From: Idiomarina sp. | GTDB taxonomy: Bacteria; Pseudomonadota; Gammaproteobacteria; Enterobacterales; Alteromonadaceae | NCBI GenBank assembly: GCA_020831965.1 | Contig: JAFIFP010000009.1 | Span: 434,001 to 498,000, forward strand | Length of the DNA stretch: 64,000 bases | Direction: 5' to 3' | Shown: piece after piece, positions 8,988 through 17,543 of the stretch | Position numbering within the stretch: position 1 is the stretch's first letter | How the letters are laid out: each line of letters starts with the position of its first letter | Position numbers and translations under genes: made by a program | The notes under the pieces: generated by a model | Databases searched by the model: none | What the model saw: the letters and a program-made list of their open reading frames with translations, nothing else | What the model was told of the DNA's origin: nothing

Positions 8988-9785
8988 ATGCTTTACCCCA
9001 TATATGAAATACAATTACTCCCGAAGCAAGGGGTTCAGATCATCTCAGCGCTTCAGGAACTGCATGTTTTTCGTCTTGAACATGAGTGGCGGGTTTTTAT
9101 CTGTGCGGCGGGAACCACCGCAGATAAAGTCCCAGCAGCTGGCGAAGCCCCATTATTTTTCCCAACCGAACAGATTCCAGAGCATTACACAAAGAGTGTC
9201 GTCTGGCTCACTGGCGAGCAGGAAAGCACGTTACGCTGTTATGTTACCATGCCTGATCGGCCAGTCATTGTGAAGCCGACAGAGCCGCTGTTCATCCCAA
9301 AAGACTGTAAACCTCACGTATATTGCAATTTACCGCTGCAACTAGCGCTGCATGTGGGTAATAGCAAAGAGGCGATGCATACTAGCTTCTGCGAGCCCGT
9401 GGCAAAAGCATGGTTCGGTAAGAACACCCGTTCGGGTGAGCTATGTTACGCATTCGAGGAGAGAATTGTTCTCGAACAACCCGAACCGGTGGCAAACTCT
9501 TTTCGCGTGCATGCCGAATTGCGTATCCAGAATCGAGACAATGTCACCATTAAGCTGGAGCGTATTAATATTCCTACTCCTTATTTACCGGTGTACCGAC
9601 TGGATCAACGGGAGTACTGGACGGTGCCCATTACCATTAGCAAGGAACGGGTGCCCGACGAGTTAAGAGTGCACTATGGCAAGTTAGTGAATCGCAAACA
9701 TGAACTCATTGAGAAGGTTGGCGAGGCGCATCATTCCCTCGAGTCTCGTACCTTTATGCGTGCGCTGGAGGCGATCATCGGATGA
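8988..9785 (+). CDS. DUF432-like protein of the MscS-RimK cluster
   Basis: 265 residues from the ATG at 8988; the open frame extends upstream to 8802 but that part lies over the 5' end of the EAL gene. The protein is soluble, without signal peptide or TM, rich in beta-strand, with conserved-looking motifs such as GNSKEAMHTSFCEPVAKAWFG and a C-terminal helical tail. It resembles the DUF432 proteins that I recall next to MscS channels and RimB/RimK genes in marine gammaproteobacteria; the label is from memory. Its TGA overlaps the mscS ATG, implying stoichiometric expression with the channel. Function unknown. Confidence 0.7.
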   Translation: MLYPIYEIQLLPKQGVQIISALQELHVFRLEHEWRVFICAAGTTADKVPAAGEAPLFFPTEQIPEHYTKSVVWLTGEQESTLRCYVTMPDRPVIVKPTEPLFIPKDCKPHVYCNLPLQLALHVGNSKEAMHTSFCEPVAKAWFGKNTRSGELCYAFEERIVLEQPEPVANSFRVHAELRIQNRDNVTIKLERINIPTPYLPVYRLDQREYWTVPITISKERVPDELRVHYGKLVNRKHELIEKVGEAHHSLESRTFMRALEAIIG

Positions 9786-10615
9786 ACCCTATCGAGTTAT
9801 TACAACAGCTTATGCAACCGCTCACTGGCGCAGACGGCTGGGCTTGGATGCGAGCTGCCGGCTACCTAGTGGTCGGCTTCTTATTACGTAATCTGATTAT
9901 GAGTGGCATGCGCAAGTACGTGGATTCGCATACGCACCCACATAAAGCCATTTTATTTAAGCGAGCGGCATCTTACACCGTACTGTTTCTATTTGTGATG
10001 GCCGCCTTAAGTGAGTTGGGCTTCCGCAGTGGCGTGCTGCTCGCGGCAGCGGGTGTGCTCTCTGTGGCAATCGGCTTCGCCTCACAAACATCTACCTCTA
10101 ACTTTATCAGTGGTTTGTTCCTGTTAGGCGAGAAAAGCTTTAAAGTAGGAGATAATATAAGTGTCAATGCAACCCGAGGCGAAGTTGTTAGCGTCGATTG
10201 GCTAGCAATTAAATTGCGTACCTTCGACAATCTTTACGTACGCGTGCCAAACGATGACTTAATAAAAAGCCATGTCATCAACTTTTCGAAATTTCCGATT
10301 CGACGCGTCGACGTCAGTATGCACTTAACCCACGATACCGATGTTCCAGAAGTAGAAAAGCTGCTTCTCGCACTTGTTCGGGAACATGAACGCTTTCTTG
10401 TGGAGCCGGAGCCCAAGCTGTTCAGAAACCAAATTAATCACCTCGGCGTTTCTGTGCAGTTTTCTGTGTGGGTTGAACAAAGCGAGTTTTTTGACAGCCG
10501 CTCGCTCTTAATTGACATGATGTTGTTCACCTTCAAGACGCATGGCATTAAACTCAGCGCCCCAGCAATAGTGGCGCCTGGATTAGACAGCGGCTATAAC
10601 ATGCCGTACCCCTGA
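9782..10615 (+). CDS. MscS-family mechanosensitive ion channel
   Basis: 277 residues. Three hydrophobic helices (about 20-40, 58-80 and 84-112) precede a beta domain. The third is the glycine/alanine-rich pore helix (GVLLAAAGVLSVAIGFASQTSTSNFISGLFLL), followed by the MscS beta-domain signature VGDNISVNATRGEVVSVDWLAIKLRTFDN. It is predicted to open under membrane tension in the inner membrane and release solutes on osmotic downshock. It overlaps the DUF432-like gene by 4 bp and precedes rimB by 45 bp. The DUF432-like partner may modulate gating or be tied to the RimK-type modification; that is inference. Confidence 0.93.
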   Translation: MNPIELLQQLMQPLTGADGWAWMRAAGYLVVGFLLRNLIMSGMRKYVDSHTHPHKAILFKRAASYTVLFLFVMAALSELGFRSGVLLAAAGVLSVAIGFASQTSTSNFISGLFLLGEKSFKVGDNISVNATRGEVVSVDWLAIKLRTFDNLYVRVPNDDLIKSHVINFSKFPIRRVDVSMHLTHDTDVPEVEKLLLALVREHERFLVEPEPKLFRNQINHLGVSVQFSVWVEQSEFFDSRSLLIDMMLFTFKTHGIKLSAPAIVAPGLDSGYNMPYP

Positions 10616-10660
10616 ATACGTTCGGGTGCAAACTGATTTAAATACTTAAGGAAGGCGTTC

Positions 10661-11095
10661 ATGAGTAAGACTTATGACACGACAGGATGGCGCGAATGGA
10701 TTGCGTTACCCGAGTTGGGTATTAAGGCAATTAAGGCAAAAGTCGACACGGGTGCGAAAACTTCGTGCTTGCATGCTTTCCAACTTGAGCCTTTTGAAAA
10801 AGATGGTGCGCCATGGTTACGCATTTGGGTGCATCCGCAACAAGACAGCGATGTAGAACATATTTGTGAAGCCCCCATTCTCGAACAGCGCCAAGTAACA
10901 GATTCCGGAGGCCATCGCGAAATTCGTTATGTCATCATCACAACAGTGGTCGCCGGAACTAAGACCTTTCGTGCTGAGTTCACCCTGACGAATCGAGATA
11001 CCATGAAATTTAGAATGCTCTTGGGTCGTCAAGCACTCAACGGCCGCTTCATCGTTAACCCAGAGGCATCATACCTCCTTGGAGATCCCCAATGA
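10661..11095 (+). CDS. rimB: RimB-type retropepsin-like aspartic protease
   Basis: 144 residues, member of the family annotated as ATP-dependent zinc protease (COG4067), now better described as retropepsin-like. The active-site D29-T-G lies in [16 protein letters not shown] and is followed by the [43 protein letters not shown] domain. In Pseudomonas, RimB works with RimK, trimming or regulating glutamate tails that RimK adds to ribosomal protein S6. Here it overlaps rimK by 4 bp (ATGA). It has an AAGGAAGG ribosome-binding site. The symbol is given by family and context. Confidence 0.88.
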   Translation: MSKTYDTTGWREWIALPELGIKAIKAKVDTGAKTSCLHAFQLEPFEKDGAPWLRIWVHPQQDSDVEHICEAPILEQRQVTDSGGHREIRYVIITTVVAGTKTFRAEFTLTNRDTMKFRMLLGRQALNGRFIVNPEASYLLGDPQ

Positions 11096-11997
11096 AAATT
11101 GCAATTCTGTCACGCAATAAGAACCTCTACTCAACGCGACGCTTAATTGAGGCTGGTGAGGAGCGTGGTCATGAAGTGTCTGTACTCGACCCACTGCGCT
11201 GTTACATGAATATAAACGCCAAGGAGCCGAGCATTCATATGAAGGGGAAAGAGCTTCCTGAATATGATGCGATCATTCCTCGAATTGGCGCATCTATTAC
11301 TTTCTATGGCACAGCTGTACTGCGTCAGTTTGAAATGATGGGGGTTTATCCTCTGAACGAGTCTGTTGCCATTAGCCGTAGCCGCGATAAGCTGCGCTCG
11401 CTGCAACTTTTGTCGCGCAAAGGCATTGGCTTACCTATCACGGGCTTTGCATCAAAGCCCAGCGATATTCCCGATCTCATCGACATGGTAGGTGGCTCAC
11501 CCCTGGTAATTAAGTTACTCGAAGGCACTCAGGGCATTGGCGTAGTGCTCGCTGAAACACGTAAAGCTGCAGAAAGTGTTATCGAAGCATTTATGGGGCT
11601 TAACGCGCACTTTATGGTTCAGGAGTACATCAAGGAAGCAGGTGGTGCCGATATCCGCTGTTTCGTCATCGGTGATCGCGTGATTGCCGCCATGAAGCGT
11701 CAAGCTAAACCGGGCGAGTTCCGCTCGAACCTCCATCGCGGTGGCAGTGCTACCTTAGTGAAACTTACCTCTGCAGAACGGGCTACCGCAGTCAAAGCTG
11801 CGAAAACGATGGGATTGAATGTTGCAGGGGTTGACCTACTGCGCTCGAACCACGGCCCACTAGTAATGGAAGTGAACTCATCTCCCGGCCTCGAGGGTAT
11901 TGAAAACGCAACAGAAAAAGATGTCGCGTCACAGATTATTACCTTTATCGAGAAGAACGCACGTGCTCATAAAACTCGGACGAAAGGAAAAGGTTAA
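11092..11997 (+). CDS. rimK: RimK, ATP-grasp alpha-L-glutamate ligase
   Basis: 301 residues; ATP-dependent ligase that adds glutamate residues to the C-terminus of ribosomal protein S6 and can synthesise poly-alpha-glutamate. Domain order is N-terminal Rossmann-like preATP-grasp, then ATP-grasp with [19 protein letters not shown] (nucleotide loop), [21 protein letters not shown] and the Mg-binding [14 protein letters not shown]. It is translationally coupled to rimB and followed after 2 bp by the aspartoacylase-family gene. Substrate S6 is by homology; the MscS/DUF432 neighbours suggest there could be other targets. Confidence 0.95.
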   Translation: MKIAILSRNKNLYSTRRLIEAGEERGHEVSVLDPLRCYMNINAKEPSIHMKGKELPEYDAIIPRIGASITFYGTAVLRQFEMMGVYPLNESVAISRSRDKLRSLQLLSRKGIGLPITGFASKPSDIPDLIDMVGGSPLVIKLLEGTQGIGVVLAETRKAAESVIEAFMGLNAHFMVQEYIKEAGGADIRCFVIGDRVIAAMKRQAKPGEFRSNLHRGGSATLVKLTSAERATAVKAAKTMGLNVAGVDLLRSNHGPLVMEVNSSPGLEGIENATEKDVASQIITFIEKNARAHKTRTKGKG

Positions 11998-11999
11998 TT

Positions 12000-13031
12000 A
12001 TGGCTCGTCGTCGTCCCCAACCTTTCGTTATGGGGGATGTCACCATCGCCCCAGGTGAGAGTGCAACGGTGCAATTGCCCGCTGCACGCTTATACAACGA
12101 CACGCCCCTCGATCTCCATGTGGAAGTTTTCCATGGCGCGCGTCGCGGCCCTGTACTGTTAGTTTGTGCGGCCATTCATGGTGATGAGTTGAATGGCATT
12201 GAGATTTGTCGACGCTTAATTACCAGCGTCAATCCTGCAGAACTTTCAGGTACTTTGCTCGTTGTACCGGTCGTCAACATGTTTGGATTTATCCAACAGT
12301 CTCGCTACTTACCCGATCGGCGCGATTTGAATCGTTGTTTCCCCGGTTCGGAGCGCGGCGCCCTTGGCAGTCGTTTAGCTTATTTGTTCCATCACGTGTT
12401 AGTGCAGCGCGCGACCCACATTATCGATCTGCACACAGGTGCGATTCACCGCAGTAACCTGCCACAGATCCGCGTGAATCTCGATAATGAGCAAGCAACT
12501 GCAATGGCTGAGGCCTTTAACTGCCCGGTCATTATGAATGCAAAAGATCGCGATGGCTCACTACGTTCGCTCGCCAGTGAGCTCGGGATCCCACTAATTC
12601 TTTATGAAGCCGGCGAAGCGCTGCGATTCGATTATTCGGCCATTCGCGCTGGTTTCAACGGCGTCACCAATGTCATGAAAATGCTAAGAATGATGAAAGG
12701 CCGACGCACTCGCAAGAAAGTAGTGCCGGTGTTCGCCCAAAAGTCACTCTGGGTTCGCAGTGAACGTGATGGATTAATTCTAGGCAAAGTCGACTTGGGT
12801 CAAACCGTCACTCGGGGTCAATTGTTGGCGGAAATTGTCTCACCTCATGGGGGTGAAACCATTACCATTCACTCGCCTGTCCACGGGATTATTATCGGGC
12901 TATCGAACATTCCGGTCACTAATGAGGGGGAAGCACTCTTTCATATCGCCTGTTTTGACAAAGAAGAAATCCCGACTGCTACCGAAATGGTTGATACCTT
13001 TGTTGAGGCGTATCCCGACCGACCGATTTGA
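12000..13031 (+). CDS. Succinylglutamate desuccinylase/aspartoacylase family hydrolase
   Basis: 343 residues, zinc carboxypeptidase-like (M14 AspA/AstE) fold. Zinc ligands are H60 and E63 (AAIHGDELNG) and H145 (IIDLHTGAIH); the substrate-binding PDRRDLNRCFPG motif is at about 105-116. The last 90 residues form a barrel-like extension of the kind seen in this family. It probably hydrolyses an N-acylated amino acid or a glutamyl conjugate; the exact substrate is unknown. It begins 2 bp after rimK, and a DUF432/MscS/RimB/RimK/AspA order suggests a shared pathway that adds and removes acyl or glutamyl groups. Confidence 0.88.
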   Translation: MARRRPQPFVMGDVTIAPGESATVQLPAARLYNDTPLDLHVEVFHGARRGPVLLVCAAIHGDELNGIEICRRLITSVNPAELSGTLLVVPVVNMFGFIQQSRYLPDRRDLNRCFPGSERGALGSRLAYLFHHVLVQRATHIIDLHTGAIHRSNLPQIRVNLDNEQATAMAEAFNCPVIMNAKDRDGSLRSLASELGIPLILYEAGEALRFDYSAIRAGFNGVTNVMKMLRMMKGRRTRKKVVPVFAQKSLWVRSERDGLILGKVDLGQTVTRGQLLAEIVSPHGGETITIHSPVHGIIIGLSNIPVTNEGEALFHIACFDKEEIPTATEMVDTFVEAYPDRPI

Positions 13032-13049
13032 GTATCAAGACTTTGACAT

Positions 13050-13089
13050 TCACGCCGATAAGGAGAGACATCCATTCAGATCGGCGTGA
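13050..13089 (+). promoter_or_regulatory. Intercistronic hairpin enclosing a Shine-Dalgarno sequence
   Basis: A perfect 10-bp inverted repeat (TCACGCCGAT at 13050-13059, ATCGGCGTGA at 13080-13089) with a 20-nt loop lies between the aspartoacylase gene and the first FlgO-like gene. The loop holds AAGGAGAG (13060-13067), the best ribosome-binding site of the junction, and the right arm contains the GTG at 13086. There is no U-tract after it, so it is not a classical terminator. It may control translation of the lipoprotein gene or act as an mRNA stability element. Confidence 0.5.
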
Positions 13090-13685
13090 GGTTTATTGTG
13101 CGACATCTTCATTTCAACAGCCTATTGGCTCTCTTCTGTGTTTTGCAGATTACCGCCTGCAGTTCCACACAGATTGCGGAGCCTCAGACCCGTGTGCCAA
13201 TTCAGCACCACACGCAAGCGCTCGCTGAACAGCTTTTCACCAACATGCCAGCCGCCACTCGCTTGGCCATTGGCAGCTTGCTGCCTGCTGAGACACTTAC
13301 GCCGTCTACGAGTGCCTCTTACCGAGCTACTATGCAACAAGTTCAAGAGGGACTTTTTAGCGAAGCCTTACGCCATCAGTTTCAAGTGCAAGAGTATCGC
13401 TTAACCACTCAAATCCATCTTGCTGAACATTCCGAAGGCATGCTAAGTCGGAACCCTGAATACTTGCGTAATCGACTCGCCATGGACTACTTCCTGACTG
13501 GCACATACACTGAGGTGGAAGGTGGACTGTTGGTCAACGCGCGGGTCATTCGCCTGGCGGACCAAACTGTAACTCATGCAGCAACGCACTTTTTCCCACA
13601 TTATGCGGATGCCTCATTGGCACCAGGAACTGCATGGCGTCATGGTGGGTTATGGCGTGACGGAACAACAGGAGAACAACCATGA
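13086..13685 (+). CDS. FlgO-like outer-membrane lipoprotein (first copy)
   Basis: 199 residues from GTG at 13086; GTG at 13098 (VRHLHFNSLL) is an alternative with an AGG 6 bp upstream. The N-terminus is a lipoprotein signal (LLALFCVLQITACSS, lipobox cysteine). The rest fits the FlgO domain: helix with ALAEQLFTNM, strand TRLAIGSLLP, long helix with SEALRHQFQVQEYRL, and DYFLTGTYTEVEGGLLVNARVIRLADQTV. FlgO in Vibrio is an outer-membrane lipoprotein tied to flagellar stability. It is translationally coupled (ATGA) to a second copy. No flagellar genes are nearby, so a flagellar role is not assured. Confidence 0.85.
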   Translation: MRFIVRHLHFNSLLALFCVLQITACSSTQIAEPQTRVPIQHHTQALAEQLFTNMPAATRLAIGSLLPAETLTPSTSASYRATMQQVQEGLFSEALRHQFQVQEYRLTTQIHLAEHSEGMLSRNPEYLRNRLAMDYFLTGTYTEVEGGLLVNARVIRLADQTVTHAATHFFPHYADASLAPGTAWRHGGLWRDGTTGEQP

Positions 13686-14293
13686 AACGTGGACTGCAAT
13701 TCATAGCAACGCTCAGTCTCGCTGCAGCGCTGAGTGCTTGTGCTTATGGTCCGAATTTAGCGGGTCAAGAATACGATTCACGCGAGCGGCGCACTGAGGT
13801 CACTCGGCATGAAGTCAACGGCCTGAACGCCAGCACGGCTGAGTTCTCACGTTTGATTGCCCAATCACTGTATGACAGCGCCCGCGGCATTGAATCGGGT
13901 CAGCGTGTCGCCATTACAAGCTTGACGTGGCTCGACTCGGGGTTAAATCAAACTTCCATTCTTGGCCATCAATTGCAAGAAGAACTCGCGGTCGAATTGC
14001 ATCGGCTCGACCTCACGGTCGTGGAATATAAATTGACTGGCGCCATTCGAGTCACACCAGACGGTGATTTTGCCCTGTCTCGCAACTACTTAGAGCTACC
14101 GGAGCTTCAGCATGTGGACTTCATTCTCGCCGGAACTTTGCTGCAACACGACGATGGTGTCGTCGTTAACGCACGGCTGATTGACACCCAAAGCCGAGCA
14201 ATAGCGGCAACGGCTCGCATTCATGTGCCTGCGGATGTGGCCGGACGATATCGCGGTGCAACCGGTGTTGAATTGGTGCGTGGAGCGCGTTAA
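13682..14293 (+). CDS. FlgO-like outer-membrane lipoprotein (second copy)
   Basis: 203 residues. Signal peptide with lipobox LSAC near residue 19 (MKRGLQFIATLSLAAALSACAYG). The FlgO-type core is clear: RLIAQSLYDSARGIESGQRVAITSLTWLDSGLNQTSILGHQLQEELAVELHRLDLTVVEYKLTGAI, then HVDFILAGTLLQHDDGVVVNARLIDTQSRAIAATA. It is paralogous to the preceding gene, with which it overlaps by 4 bp, so the two may form a heteromeric outer-membrane assembly. Its stop abuts the start of an Hpt-like gene. Confidence 0.87.
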   Translation: MKRGLQFIATLSLAAALSACAYGPNLAGQEYDSRERRTEVTRHEVNGLNASTAEFSRLIAQSLYDSARGIESGQRVAITSLTWLDSGLNQTSILGHQLQEELAVELHRLDLTVVEYKLTGAIRVTPDGDFALSRNYLELPELQHVDFILAGTLLQHDDGVVVNARLIDTQSRAIAATARIHVPADVAGRYRGATGVELVRGAR

Positions 14294-14788
14294 ATGCCTC
14301 CCATAGAGCAACGCCTGAAGGCGTTCTATTGGCAGCATAAGGACTCTCCTAAAACGCTCGAGAGCGCTCTTGCACAATCTGATCAAGCTGCCTTATTTGC
14401 TCTTTTGCACGCACTAAAGGGGGCGGCAGCTATCTTGCCTCACCCGCGTTTGCATGAGGCGTGCAGTAAAGCCATTGAAAGCATCGACTGCATAGAGTTA
14501 GAAAACGTGCCAGATGTCATAGTGACACTGAGGCTGCTTTTAGAGGATACTCGCCGCCAATATGCTGAGCTCAATGAAGAACAGCTGCTCAGCCGCCTCG
14601 CTCGGCTTATCCAACAACACAATTTAGAAGCTTTGCAGCTTTCCGCGACCATGATGAAACAAGACCAAAGCCCACTATCGGCGAACGAGGCCGAAACAAT
14701 ACATAGTTGTCTGAAACGTTTCGACTTTAGTCAAGCGGCACGATATCTTGAGGAAGTAATGACCTCTTCAAGCCGCAAGAGAACCTGA
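14294..14788 (+). CDS. Hpt-like phosphotransfer protein
   Basis: 164 residues, all-helical, without TM or signal. The segment LLHALKGAAAILPHPRLHEACSKAIE resembles the Hpt signature H-x-x-K-G, with H39 as candidate phosphohistidine. A second helical half (about 90-164) has no recognised domain. The ATG follows immediately after the stop of the second FlgO-like gene and the next gene (FapA) begins 7 bp downstream, so it is expressed in the same operon. It could relay phosphate from the nearby histidine kinase, but no receiver partner is adjacent. Family assignment rests on one motif. Confidence 0.62.
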   Translation: MPPIEQRLKAFYWQHKDSPKTLESALAQSDQAALFALLHALKGAAAILPHPRLHEACSKAIESIDCIELENVPDVIVTLRLLLEDTRRQYAELNEEQLLSRLARLIQQHNLEALQLSATMMKQDQSPLSANEAETIHSCLKRFDFSQAARYLEEVMTSSSRKRT

Positions 14789-14795
14789 GGTTGCA

Positions 14796-16463
14796 ATGAT
14801 TCGATTTTCTCTCGACAAAAACACGCTCTATTTGCACATTCGTGCGGACGTGCATTCGTCGCGCCTTACTGCAAGTGCGTTAGAGAAAGCTTTTCGTGCC
14901 TCAGAATTCAACCAATGTAAGCTCGACGACGATGTGTGGGCTGGTGTGCCTCAGCGGTTCGACCAAGAAGCAGGTAACAACCCCCCGGATGAGTTCGTTG
15001 CCATTTCAGTTGGCCAAAAGAAAGATGCGGAGCTCGAGTTCCGCATTAGTGACGACAAAATGGAAGCCGATGTGACCGTGCATGCTCCATGCGGCGGACA
15101 AACGCTGTCAACTGAACAAGTGCTCAATAAACTCCGAAATGCAGGCATTACCAATGGCATTAAGAAAGAGGCCATACAGCAAATCGTAGCGCACTCGCGA
15201 GAAGCGCCACCCGGTTCTGATTTCACCACAGTAATCGCGAGGGGTCGTCAACCTCGAAATGGTAAGAACACCTCATTCAAGCCTTTAGTGGAAGACGCAC
15301 GGACTCGGATTCTGAGACCGCAAGCCAAAGACGAACACCGCGTCGATATGCGTGATCTGGGTCAGGTGATTTCCGTCGGCATTGGTACGCCAGTACTAAA
15401 GCGTGTACCACTCACCATGGGGCGCCCAGGTTTCAACGTCTTAGGTGAAGAAATCCCAGCGCAAGACGGCGAAGATAAAGAGCTAAAAGTCGGCGACGGT
15501 ACCGAAATTTCACCATCTGATAGCAACATCCTGATTGCGACTCGCACGGGTTTACCGTCCTTTACTGATAACTCTGCCACCATTGATGAAGTCCTCACTA
15601 TGCAGGGAGTCGACGTAAGCACAGGTCATGTGGATTTCGATGGCTCTGTGATTGTCGAAGGTAATGTGACTCCGGGCATGCGCGTGACCGCGCGCGGCGA
15701 TATCACTATAAACGGTTACGTGGACTCCGCTACAGTCCGTGCTGGCGGGAATATTACAGTGACCAAAGGAGTTATCGGTCAACAACGCGATCCCGAAGAA
15801 TTGGAAGCGGACGGTGCGTATCCGGGCCACTCCACACGAATCATTGCAGATAGCACCATCTGGGTTGCCTATTGCCAGTACGCTACTCTCATTGCCCGAG
15901 ACAGCGTGTTCGTTGAGAAGCAAATTACTCACTGCCAAATCATTACCCCAGGCACTTCGCACATCGGTGGTGAAGCTAAAGCAGCCATGGGCAAGGTCAT
16001 TGGTGGCGAGCTTGAACTCGGTGGCGATCTCTTTGTTGGTCAGCTTGGAGCGCCGGCAGGAACGCGAACTCGGATTATTTTTAGCGTGCCTGCGACCAGT
16101 GATGAGCAAGAAGAAGAGATTCGCAAGCAAACCAGTATTTTGTCCGAACTAGTCATTGTGAAACGCAAACTCATGAAGGCAAAAGAGCGCTTTTTAGAAA
16201 ACCCGAAGAATTTCAAAGCGGGCTATCGTCAGGCATTACAGCGTGAAATTCAGCGCATCCAACATGAAATGATTATTGCGCGTAACAAGGTCGTTATGGT
16301 GCGAGAGCAGAAGCCACAGCAAAAACCGATTCGAATACACGTAAACAAAGTAATTCATTCTGGGGCGGAGTTCCGTTTTCATGATAAAATCCGCCGCATG
16401 ACTGAAAACAGAGGGCCCACTGTGGTAGCCCTCATTGATGGGCAAATTGTATTTGAAACCTAA
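14796..16463 (+). CDS. FapA (DUF342) family protein
   Basis: 555 residues. N-terminal alpha/beta region to about 190, then the DUF342 polar-barrel repeats: VISVGIGTPVLKRVPLTMGRPGFNVLGEEIPAQDG, GHVDFDGSVIVEGNVTPGMRVTARGDITINGYVDSATVRAGGNITVTKGVIG, then GGEAKAAMGKVIGGELELGGDLFVG, and a C-terminal coiled coil (about 435-510) before a short final strand. The family (Vibrio FapA, Bacillus YlxR-neighbour proteins) has been linked to glucose-responsive flagellar assembly and to cell-surface functions, with no known catalytic activity. Presence beside FlgO-like lipoproteins supports an envelope or motility role. Its end overlaps rsmC. Confidence 0.88.
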   Translation: MIRFSLDKNTLYLHIRADVHSSRLTASALEKAFRASEFNQCKLDDDVWAGVPQRFDQEAGNNPPDEFVAISVGQKKDAELEFRISDDKMEADVTVHAPCGGQTLSTEQVLNKLRNAGITNGIKKEAIQQIVAHSREAPPGSDFTTVIARGRQPRNGKNTSFKPLVEDARTRILRPQAKDEHRVDMRDLGQVISVGIGTPVLKRVPLTMGRPGFNVLGEEIPAQDGEDKELKVGDGTEISPSDSNILIATRTGLPSFTDNSATIDEVLTMQGVDVSTGHVDFDGSVIVEGNVTPGMRVTARGDITINGYVDSATVRAGGNITVTKGVIGQQRDPEELEADGAYPGHSTRIIADSTIWVAYCQYATLIARDSVFVEKQITHCQIITPGTSHIGGEAKAAMGKVIGGELELGGDLFVGQLGAPAGTRTRIIFSVPATSDEQEEEIRKQTSILSELVIVKRKLMKAKERFLENPKNFKAGYRQALQREIQRIQHEMIIARNKVVMVREQKPQQKPIRIHVNKVIHSGAEFRFHDKIRRMTENRGPTVVALIDGQIVFET

Positions 16464-17457
16464 CAATCTCTCAGCGCTGATTGAGCGCTTCGATTTATTC
16501 TCTGAACATTCTTCATTTCTTTGTGTGAACCCACCCGCTGGCACAGTACTTCCCGAGCACTGTGCCGCATGGTCGATCTATGCCCATCATGATCACCCTC
16601 GAGGTGAGTTAGATCAGTTGAGTGCCACCTTAGAGCTTGCCAAAAACTCGACCAACAAGCCCGAAGCCGTCGTCGTTTTTCTCACGAAAGAAAAGGCACT
16701 TCTGCTGTTCCTTTTTGCACAGCTCGCGGCCACTCTAGAGGTTGGCACACCCATTTATTTGGTCGGTGAGAACGACGCCGGAATTAAATCTTGGGTGAAG
16801 AAAGCCATACCGCAATTTGCGCCTTTCGTGAAACTCACAAGTGGTAATCACTGCCAACTACTCAGCACGTCACTTGAAGCGCCAGCGACCTTTAGCATTG
16901 AAGACTATCTGACTCGGGAAACCCTTGTATGCCCAGAGGGTGACATTGAGAGCCAGTTCCTACCCGGTGTTTTTGGGCATGGGCGGCTAGACAAGGGCAC
17001 TGAGCTGCTATTGGCGCACATGCCTGCATCGGTTCGAGGTGACATTCTAGATTTCGGTTGTGGCAGTGGTGTCATTTCCCATTGGCTGAGCCGTCATCGC
17101 CAGCCACGCTCCCTGACCGCGGTCGATATTAGTACATTGGCGAAAATCGCGACCGAGCGCAGCCTTGCTGAACTCACGGTGCCCCATAAAGTTGTACTTA
17201 GCGACGGTTTACAGCAAGTGACTGGAAGTTACGATTGGCTCATTACTAATCCACCCTTTCATCAGGGTAAACAACACAACTATGAAATGACCCGCCGCTT
17301 TATTGTTGAAGCAAAAGGTTATTTAAAGCCAAGAGGGCGCTTGCTAATGGTTGCCAACTCTTTCTTGCCATGGCCAGAGTTTTTAAAGGAGCACTTTCGA
17401 AATACCGAAGTGCTTGTTGAAACCCGTCAATACCGGGTCACGCTATCAAGCGTTTGA
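16438..17457 (+). CDS. rsmC: 16S rRNA (guanine(1207)-N2)-methyltransferase
   Basis: About 339 residues from ATG at 16438 (a TTG one codon earlier is also open). It methylates G1207 of 16S rRNA in the 30S subunit using SAM. It has the N-terminal pseudo-methyltransferase half typical of RsmC/RlmG and the catalytic half with DILDFGCGSGVISHWLSRH (SAM loop) and DWLITNPPFHQG (NPPF motif for N2-guanine). The start overlaps the fapA 3' end by about 26 bp. No anomaly is seen. Confidence 0.93.
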   Translation: MGKLYLKPNNLSALIERFDLFSEHSSFLCVNPPAGTVLPEHCAAWSIYAHHDHPRGELDQLSATLELAKNSTNKPEAVVVFLTKEKALLLFLFAQLAATLEVGTPIYLVGENDAGIKSWVKKAIPQFAPFVKLTSGNHCQLLSTSLEAPATFSIEDYLTRETLVCPEGDIESQFLPGVFGHGRLDKGTELLLAHMPASVRGDILDFGCGSGVISHWLSRHRQPRSLTAVDISTLAKIATERSLAELTVPHKVVLSDGLQQVTGSYDWLITNPPFHQGKQHNYEMTRRFIVEAKGYLKPRGRLLMVANSFLPWPEFLKEHFRNTEVLVETRQYRVTLSSV

Positions 17458-17543
17458 CATGAAAGAGAGTACTTGAGCCTTTACAGTATTCCGCATACCA
17501 TAAACATTCTATTAACAGGCATATAACATAACCTGGGTACTGA

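Noticed and set aside
15552-16130. 192-residue open frame on the minus strand
   Set aside because: Lies entirely antisense to the FapA/DUF342 gene, has no plausible domain and no RBS; a shadow of the real gene.
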